NCBI GenBank assembly: GCA_013400115.1
Contig: VXBP01009446.1
Location: 310,001-374,000, forward strand
Direction of reading: 5' to 3'
DNA: 64,000 nt
Source: Rhinopomastus cyanomelas
Taxonomy: Eukaryota > Chordata > Aves > Bucerotiformes > Rhinopomastidae
Part shown: piece by piece, positions 57,601 through 64,000 of the stretch
Position numbering within the stretch: position 1 is the stretch's first letter
How the letters are laid out: each line of letters opens with the position of its first letter
Program-made: the position numbers and the translations under genes
Notes under the pieces: generated by a model
The model's input: the letters and a program-made list of their open reading frames with translations, nothing else
The model's database searches: none
Told to the model about the DNA's origin: nothing

Positions 57601-60600
57601 GGGGGTTGGTTTGTTTTCCCAAGGAACAAGTGACAGGACAAGAGGAAATGGCCTCAGGTTGCGCAAGGGGAAGTTTAGGTTGTCAATGAGGAGAAATTTT
57701 TCCATGGAAAGGGTCCTAAGGCCTTGGAACAGGCTTCCTAGGAAGTGGGTTGAATCATCACCCCGGCCATGTTCCACAGTTGTGGAGAGCTGGAGCTTAG
57801 GGACGGGGTTTAGTGGTGGCCTTGGAACAGATGGGTTAGTGGTTGGACTTGATGATCTTAAAGGTCTTTTCCAACTTAAATGATTCTGTGATGGAGTGTT
57901 GGAAGCTCCGTGCATGTCCAGCTGGATGCCTCTGATCTCTTTGTACGAGGGAACACACTGGCTCTGGGGTTAATCCATTTTCTCAGACATGCAGTGCCAT
58001 GTAGGTTTATATTATCTGTTATTTCTTACTCCATGATAGTTCTATAGTTACTCTGTAATAGATTTATTTTAAACCATTAGTTAATAGGGGGAATCCTCCC
58101 AGAGATGATATTTAATATTTACCATCATGGTTTTCAATTTTCCTGCAGTGTCTAGGCACTAGTAATAAACACTGCTGTGAAAATGTTAAGATCGACGTAT
58201 ATTTGCAGTGGGATATTTTAGTACCTCTTCCATTTTCCTGCCTTAGAAGGGATTTATTTTTAAACAGGTATATGAGAACATTCCTGTTAAATTTACTGAT
58301 CCTTTGAACTACAGTCTGGTTGTTAAAAAATACATTCTGTGATGTTAAAAGTAATAATTGTTAGAGACTTTACACTAAAAGCCATAAAGTTTCAATATGA
58401 GGCAGGAAAATACTTTTACAGAAGAGCAGAGGCAGTCTCGTGGTCCAGAGGAATTTTCAGTGTTTTAATTTTCACCTATTTCACAGAATGGTAGAATGGC
58501 CAGGGTTGGAAGGCACCTTAAAGATCATCTATTTTCAACTCCCCTGCAGAGGCAGGGACAGCTTCACTAGAGCAGGTTACCCAGGGCCCCATCCAGCCTG
58601 GCCTACAACACTGCTAGGGATGGGGTGGCCACAACTTCCTTGGGCAACCTGTTCCAGCATTTTACCACCCTCACAGCAAAAAATTAGGTCCTCATGTCCA
58701 GCCTTAATCTCCGCTCTTCAAGTCTGGAACCCTTTCCCCTTGTCCTCTCACTACCACCCCTGTCAAAAGGCCTCCCCCAGCCGCCTTTAAGCCTCCTTCC
58801 TTCCGAGATTGGAAAGCTGCTTGAAGGTCACCTGGGAGCCTCCTCTTCTCCAGGCTGAACAACCTCAACTTGCTCAGCCTGTCCTCACAGGGGAGGTGCT
58901 CCAGCCCTCTGATCATTTGAGTTGCTGTAAGTGGTATTAGAGTGATAAATAACAAACTGAAATATAAATATGTTAAATTACTCTTAAAATAGTTCTTTGG
59001 CATTTGCTCTTTTTTATTCTTCTAAAACTTGAGTTTCCATTGAGAGGCTGGCTGAACATTATGATAAAGAATGAGATTATAAATTAGTTATGCAATTAAT
59101 ACCTCCCCCACTTCCCCTGCAACAAGCAGTGTACATGACATTCAGCCCATAAATCATAGATTAATTCAGTTTTGAGGTCCCTTTTGCAGCTCATTTTAAT
59201 TAGCTTTAGGCTTACTAGTGAATTTTACCAGGCAATCCTGGCCTATGTCTGATATTTCGCTGCTTGCAGACAGGACGTATCATTTCTTATTTGAAAACTC
59301 ACACTTTTTTAAGGAATCATGTATTCAGTAGGTCAAGGGAGTGCAAATCATCCTGATGATTTTGTAAAAAATAAAATGAAATGAAATAAAATAAAATATC
59401 AAAGACAAGAGGGTCATTAGGGACTGTGAAGATGGCTTCACAAAGGGAAATCGTGCTTGACCAGCCTGATAGCCTTTCATGAGGACGTAACCAGGTGGAT
59501 AGATGATGGCAAAGCAGTGGCCAGCAGGATGACCAGGAGCCAGTAATGTGCCATTGTGGCCGAGAAGGCCAATGGCATCCTGGGGTGGATCAGAACAGGA
59601 GTGGTTAGTTGATCCAGAGAGGTTCTCCCCCTCTACTCTGCCCTGATGAGACCGAATCTGGAATCTTGTGTCCAGTTGTGGGCCCCTCAGTTTCAGAAGG
59701 ACACAGAGCTATTGGAGAGAGTCCAGCACAGAGCTGCAAAGTTGATGGAGTTGATGGATGGAGGAAAGGCTCAGGGAGCTGGGTCTCTTGAGGCTGGAAA
59801 AAAGGAGACTGAGGAGTGACCCCATTAGTGGTAATAAATATGGAAATGGTGGTTGTCAGGAGGATGGAGCCAGGCTCTGTTCAGCAGCATCCAATTATAG
59901 GACAAGGGGCAATGTGTGTAAGCTGAAACAAAGGAGTTTCCACATCAATCTGAGAAGAAACTTCTTCCCAGTGAGAGTGACAGAGCAGCGAATGGGGCTG
60001 CCCAGAAGGACTGTGGAGTCTCCCTCTCTAGAGATGTTTAAAACCTGCCTGGACACGTTCCTGTGTGACTGGATCTAGGGGATCCTGCTGTGGTGGGGGG
60101 GATTGAACTGGATGATCTTTCAAGGTCCCTTCAAATCCCTAATGTTCTGTGATTCTGTGTGAAAATAAAAGACTGCTCTGTTGGAACACGGACAGCTGTA
60201 ATTTCAGCATCCATCACAATATAACATTAGAAGACCCCCAAAAAAGATGTAAATATGCTTCTTTTTTTGCTTTTTGTTTTTTCAGAGAGCAGTGAACAAT
60301 AATTTCCCGTTTTCTTCTCATGACAACAGACACTGCCTAGAGAATGTAGGAGAGTATTTTGATTTTGTAAGTACCCAACACTGAGAAAAATCAAGGAAGT
60401 TCATATCTCTCAATCTGCTAAAGATTAAACACAGTCTCTATGTATCTAAACACAGACTCTGTGATCTCCAGAGGTCCCTTTCAACCCCCTACATTTCTAT
60501 GATTCTTTTCATTCTCCTGCAAAAATTATAGATGCTAAAGATACTGAGAAAAAAGCAAATTAAAATACACTTATTAGTATAAGGCTGGCCAGTGATTTGG

Positions 60601-61956
60601 ATTTCTAACAGGCATTTTCTAGTGGTCCTGGGTTTTATGTCTTAACATGCCTGTGTAGAATCACAGAATGTTAGGGATTGGAAGGGACCTCACAAGATCA
60701 TCCAGTCCAATCCCTCTGCCACAGCAGGATCACCTAGATCAATTTGCACATGACTTTTATAGGGCTCTCAGACACTCACAAGTCACAATTCCACACATTT
60801 GATTCTGATTCCTCTTTAGCCTGTTACCAAAATCCACAGGACACCCACAACACATCTCTAGAACAAATTATTTTCCAATCCACATCACTTCATAACACCC
60901 CTCTCTAAACATGTGTTGCAGAAGCCACAATTTTGAATGCAGATTAGATTGTTTTGAGCTTTTCTGGATGTGCAACAGTTTCATGTTTTCCACTTGTCTT
61001 GGGTTGTTGATGTATTTCTAGGCAGCAAAAGAAATAGTTCAATTCACAAGATAATGAGTGGAGGAGGAAGCAGTGAATTGCAGTATTGAAAATGTGTCTG
61101 ACTTTGGGCTCTCTTAGACCTAGATTTTCTTCATGTTCATTATTCACTGAGCGTAACCTCCATTGCTGTGCACTTTGTGTGGTGTCTCATAGTTTCACAG
61201 ATACCGATCGCCCCTAATCCCAAATAAATTTCCTGCTGGCTACGGAGTGTGAAAATCAGGCTCCGTCTCTCTGTGTTTGGACACACAAGGGACAGCTTTG
61301 AAGATTCAGATTTCATGGTCTGTCTCAGTTTCTTTCTTGCAGTCAGACTATGAAATTATTAACCTATTTCTTTGGGTTACTCTGCAGATTAATTTAGCTG
61401 AGTACAGCTAAATAGCTCTGAGTATATAGAGTGCTAAAGAAATGCAAAGTCTGAGTGGTTTATTAGTGCTGAGGGGTGGAAGGTCAACAGATTTGCCATT
61501 CTATATGCAACCAGAAATGTTCATAGAGGCGAGTCTGACAATATTATTTTTAACTTGCTAAAGATCAGCCATGATTTCTTGGAATCACTGTGGAAACAGC
61601 TCCATTAACTTCTCAGTGGGGTAGTGACTGTTAGAGGATTCATCTGTGAAACTGTGATTGTAAGTCATATGTTTATGTGGCTTTTTTGTTCAATGTTGTT
61701 TTTCTAGGGTATGGGCCGAAGGAAGGTGGAACTGGAGAGACGGCAACATAACTCACAGAACTTCTTCTTGTGGGCTCATGAGTCAGTTCCTAGCAGCAAG
61801 GATGGCTTATCTGTGTATCAGACATCATTTGTGAAAGTTCAAAACACTGAGAGCCCAGTTTTTAGCCGGTATCCAAAGCACCACTCGGAAAAATGGTGCC
61901 ATGGCAAACCCATTCCAGAGAGTTGGAAAAGCCTTCAGCCAAATGAGACATCTTAA
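54584..61956 (+). CDS. TEX36: TEX36, testis-expressed protein 36
   Basis: Four coding exons join in frame to 170 residues (human 186): 54584-54634, 56249-56380, 60286-60366 and 61708-61956. Exon 1 encodes MPKGRRFQPCRKNDGAW against human MPKGRRFNPPLDKDGRW, which fixes the start. Exon 3 contains NNNFPFSSHDNRHCLEN, the signature of the HDNR family, with His-Asp-Asn-Arg at residues 73-76. TEX36 is a small testis-enriched protein of unknown biochemical function; the family motif recurs in other sperm-associated proteins. The C-terminal half (residues 89-170) keeps RRQHNSQNFFLWAHESVPS but is otherwise diverged and shorter than human. No signal peptide or membrane helix is visible. All introns are phase 0. 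Confidence 0.93.
54735..55080 (+). mobile_element. CR1 3' fragment
   Basis: Sense, about 100 nt past TEX36 exon 1, ending ATCTTTAAGGTGTTTCC. Confidence 0.83.
55510..56025 (+). mobile_element. CR1 3' fragment
   Basis: Sense, ending CCTCAATAATTCTGTAAT. Confidence 0.87.
56249..56380 (+). CDS. TEX36: TEX36 exon 2
   Basis: Residues 18-61, FAHVGGCQSQAESVTSSTLK to RLPQAYRMREQ. The acceptor is TTCTAG after a T-rich tract and the donor is CAG|GTGAGT. Confidence 0.92.
57250..57895 (+). mobile_element. CR1 3' fragment
   Basis: Sense, about 0.65 kb, ending AACTTAAATGATTCTGTGAT. Confidence 0.9.
58483..58925 (-). mobile_element. CR1 fragment
   Basis: Antisense, GAATGGCCAGGGTTGGAAGG subtype. Confidence 0.9.
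59366..59397. repeat. AAAAT/AAATG pentamer microsatellite
   Basis: Six or so five-base units alternate ATAAA and ATGAA in TEX36 intron 2, just before a long CR1 copy. Confidence 0.8.
59405..60165 (+). mobile_element. CR1 long 3' fragment
   Basis: Sense, about 0.76 kb, from the end of the ORF2 region (CACAAAGGGAAATCGTGCTT) to TTCTGTGATTCTGTGTG, in TEX36 intron 2. Confidence 0.9.
60286..60366 (+). CDS. TEX36: TEX36 exon 3 (HDNR motif)
   Basis: Residues 62-88, RAVNNNFPFSSHDNRHCLEN to GEYFDF. The best conserved part of the protein. The acceptor is TTTTCAG and the donor TTT|GTAAGT. Confidence 0.95.
60445..60510 (+). mobile_element. CR1 3' tip
   Basis: Sense, ending CATTTCTATGATTC. Confidence 0.7.
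60656..60750 (-). mobile_element. CR1 3' tip
   Basis: Antisense AATGTTAGGGATTGGAAGGG type. Confidence 0.9.
61708..61956 (+). CDS. TEX36: TEX36 exon 4 with stop
   Basis: Residues 89-170, GMGRRKVELERRQHNSQNFF to SLQPNETS, then TAA. The first third aligns to human; the tail does not and ends about 15 residues earlier. Confidence 0.9.
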   Translation, partial: GMGRRKVELERRQHNSQNFFLWAHESVPSSKDGLSVYQTSFVKVQNTESPVFSRYPKHHSEKWCHGKPIPESWKSLQPNETS

Positions 61957-61962
61957 TTAAAA

Positions 61963-61975
61963 AATAAACTTTATT
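61963..61975. other. TEX36: TEX36 poly(A) signal, palindromic
   Basis: AATAAACTTTATT starts seven bases after the stop codon and reads AATAAA on both strands. It implies an extremely short 3' untranslated region. A CR1 fragment begins about 10 bp later. Confidence 0.6.
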
Positions 61976-61984
61976 AAGACTCAG

Positions 61985-62165
61985 AGAACCATAGAATCAT
62001 TCAGGTTGGAGAAGACCCTTGGAATCATTGAGTCCAAGCATCAACCCTACTCTACAAGTTCACCCCTAAACCATATTCCCCAACACTACATCTAAGCGAC
62101 TTTTAAACTCATCCAGGGATGGGGACTCAACCACCACACTGGGGAGCCCACTGCAGCGCCTGAAT
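61985..62165 (-). mobile_element. CR1 3' fragment
   Basis: Antisense, ATCATTCAGGTTGGAGAAGA, immediately after the TEX36 poly(A) signal. Confidence 0.88.
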
Positions 62166-62284
62166 TAGCACTGACTTACCATCATCAGAGCCTTTAACTT
62201 GAGAGCGTAGCTACTCATGTGGATGCTGGAATAACACTGGTGTTTATGTGGAAGCACAATTAAGTGTTCGTTGAAATCCGCAGT

Positions 62285-62420
62285 CATAGAATCATTTAGG
62301 TTGGAAAAGATCTTCAGGATCACAAAGTCCAACATTGATCCAACTATCCCAAGGCTACTGCTAATCCATGTTCCTAAACTGCAGGTGTCCACAATTTCAA
62401 AGCACGTCCAGGGATGGTCG
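62285..62420 (-). mobile_element. CR1 3' tip
   Basis: Antisense, AATCATTTAGGTTGGAAAAG. Confidence 0.87.
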
Positions 62421-62517
62421 TATCATATGTTACTCTGAAGACATCTGTTACTATAAAGATTTTAATGAAAAGAAGCATTTTAAGGAAAGGCATGATTGTG
62501 CATCTTTTTAGAAATAC

Positions 62518-62805
62518 CTCTATCAGGAGAACAGAGGTGGTGATTGTTCTTGTGGTATTTGATACTGATTGACCCTCCTCTTGATACAAAAGCTCCTTCA
62601 ACTTCAGCAGTTGTGGCACAGCTGTAGCTTGAGCCAGTGACTGCATCAGTGCTGACAGAAGTGTGTAATGGCACTGGATCCCTGAGGGTTTGCCACAACA
62701 GGGAGCCATAACTGAGCTTTCAGGTAAGAGAAGTTTTTCTGCAGAGTTTTGTGGCTGCAAGGGTGGATGACTACCCATTAAAGATAAAAAAGCTTTTTGA
62801 ACTGA
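62518..62805 (-). other. unassigned exon-like minus-strand ORF
   Basis: A 288-nt, 96-codon open stretch is bounded by ATTACAG on its 5' side and GAG|GTATTT on its 3' side, phase 0 on both sides. It reads from SVQKAFLSLMGSHPPLQP through SALMQSLAQATAVPQLLKLK and ELLYQEEG to TTSVLLIE. It is not CR1 and I recognise no family. An ATG-initiated form would run from 62778 to 62374 (134 aa), with its end in a CR1. It could be an internal exon of an unknown gene or chance. Confidence 0.3.
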
Positions 62806-62929
62806 CTGTAATATTGGGCTGTAACAGCAGCTGTGTAAGGAAAGGCAGGGAGGATGTTCTGAATGATGCTCACACACCTGCTTATTCCTCTTAAAATGGG
62901 AGTGTCCCTATGTGTGTGTCGTGCACAGA

Positions 62930-63295
62930 AACACAGAATCACAAGACATTAGGGATTGGAAAGGACTTCAAAAGATCATCCAGTCCAATCCGCCAGACAC
63001 AGCAGGATCACCTAGATCAAGTCACACAGAAGCACGTCCAGGCAGGTTTTAAACATCTCCAGAGAAGGAGACTCCACAACCCCCCCTGGGCACCCCCTTC
63101 CAGTGCTCACCCTCACCAGGAAGTTCTTTCTCCTATTGATGTGGAACCTCCAGTATTCCAGCTCAAACCCATTGCCCCTAATGCCACTGCACAGAGCCTA
63201 GCTCCATCCTCCTGACACCTATCCTTTCCCTATTTATCAGCATTAGTGAGGTCACTCCTCAGTCTCCTTTTTCCCAAGCTAAAGATACCCATTCA
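62930..63295 (-). mobile_element. CR1 fragment
   Basis: Antisense ACATTAGGGATTGGAAAGGA type. Confidence 0.9.
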
Positions 63296-63424
63296 AAGCA
63301 GTGAGGGACAAAAAAGCTCAAGCTGAAAGTAGAAGGCTTGAGTTTGAGGTGGATCTGTAAAGAACCCATAATCTCACAGTTAAGGAAGTGAATTTAGATC
63401 TAATCCTCCAAGCACGTGGCTCCC

Positions 63425-63555
63425 AGACGTTTAAAACCCACCTGGGTATGTTCCTGTGCAACTGGATCTAGGTGATCCTGCTGTGGCAGGGAGATTGGAC
63501 TGGATGATCTTTTGAGGTCCCTTCCAATCCCTAATGTTCTGCGATTCTGTGATAC
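63425..63555 (+). mobile_element. CR1 3' tip
   Basis: Sense, ending GTTCTGCGATTCTGTGAT. Confidence 0.9.
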
Positions 63556-64000
63556 AGACGTTAGGATAGGGGAAGCGTTAGAGTCAGACCTCCAAATAAT
63601 GTGTTTTCCTCTTCTGGGCCATTTCCATTACCATCATAAATAATAAACCAAACCGCATGTCTCAAAATATACTAGAAATAAGCTTGTTGCCATGTGAAAT
63701 AATGTTGACTAAAAAAACTTTAGCATATGTTTATGGGATAATTCCCTTTGTTTACAAGATAAATGGAAAAATCAACCCTCAGCCTTTATAATTCCCCTAA
63801 AAATGAGCTGTGGTACAAAATGGTTTCTGCCTATCGGTGAGCAGCGATGTCTTCTTGTATCAGTGTGTGATTCCTGACCCTTCTGTGTGCCATCCAACTT
63901 GATTGCACTGGAATCCTTCCCCAAATGTGGAGCAGTGTTATTAGCCCACACTGAAATAATAAACTCCTTTTTTGAAAGTTCCCCCTAACTCATGTTCTGG

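Larger units (their letters stand above)
62421..64000. other. region downstream of TEX36
   Basis: Apart from the exon-like ORF at 62518-62805 and CR1 copies at 62930-63295 and 63425-63555, I see no gene. Positions 63556-64000 are AT-rich unclassified DNA. Confidence 0.5.

Noticed and set aside
1..64000. CRISPR arrays, operons, tRNA or rRNA genes
   Set aside because: I saw no repeat-spacer pattern, no polymerase III boxes with a cloverleaf, and no rRNA sequence. The genes are spliced vertebrate genes.

Overview
The window is bird nuclear DNA. Short vertebrate exons with GT-AG introns lie in a background packed with 5'-truncated CR1 LINE fragments. By hand count I delimit about 70 fragments covering roughly 20 kb, close to one third of the window. 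That density is well above a chicken-like genome and would fit a CR1-rich lineage such as woodpeckers and relatives; this is inference only. No bacterial, viral, CRISPR or operon-like content was seen.

Four protein-coding genes can be read exon by exon with every reading frame closing. In order they are BCCIP (minus strand, coding exons 1-6, 11054 down to 2575, last coding exon beyond the left edge), UROS (plus strand, nine coding exons, 15903-25064, 264 aa), EDRF1 (minus strand, 25 exons, 54172 down to 28310, 1226 aa) and TEX36 (plus strand, four exons, 54584-61956, 170 aa). This is the order of human 10q26 (TEX36-EDRF1-MMP21-UROS-BCCIP) except that MMP21 is not there: only 3.2 kb, largely CR1 fragments, separates the UROS and EDRF1 stop codons.

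The genes form two divergent pairs. BCCIP and UROS share a CpG-rich block near 10.9-11.5 kb. EDRF1 and TEX36 share another at 53.9-54.5 kb, with start codons only 411 bp apart. UROS and EDRF1 converge on a short intergenic stretch that carries poly(A) signals for both strands. UROS makes uroporphyrinogen III for haem and EDRF1 is an erythroid differentiation factor, so two genes important to red cells sit tail to tail. BCCIP acts in genome maintenance and ribosome biogenesis; TEX36 is a testis-expressed protein with an HDNR motif.

Points worth a second look are the missing MMP21, a GC-AG intron in EDRF1, a CR1 copy lying about 20 nt from an EDRF1 splice acceptor, a perfect-Kozak upstream ORF ahead of TEX36, a small template-switch inversion inside a CR1, and an unassigned exon-like minus-strand ORF at 62.5-62.8 kb. 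I found no evidence of a new multi-gene system.
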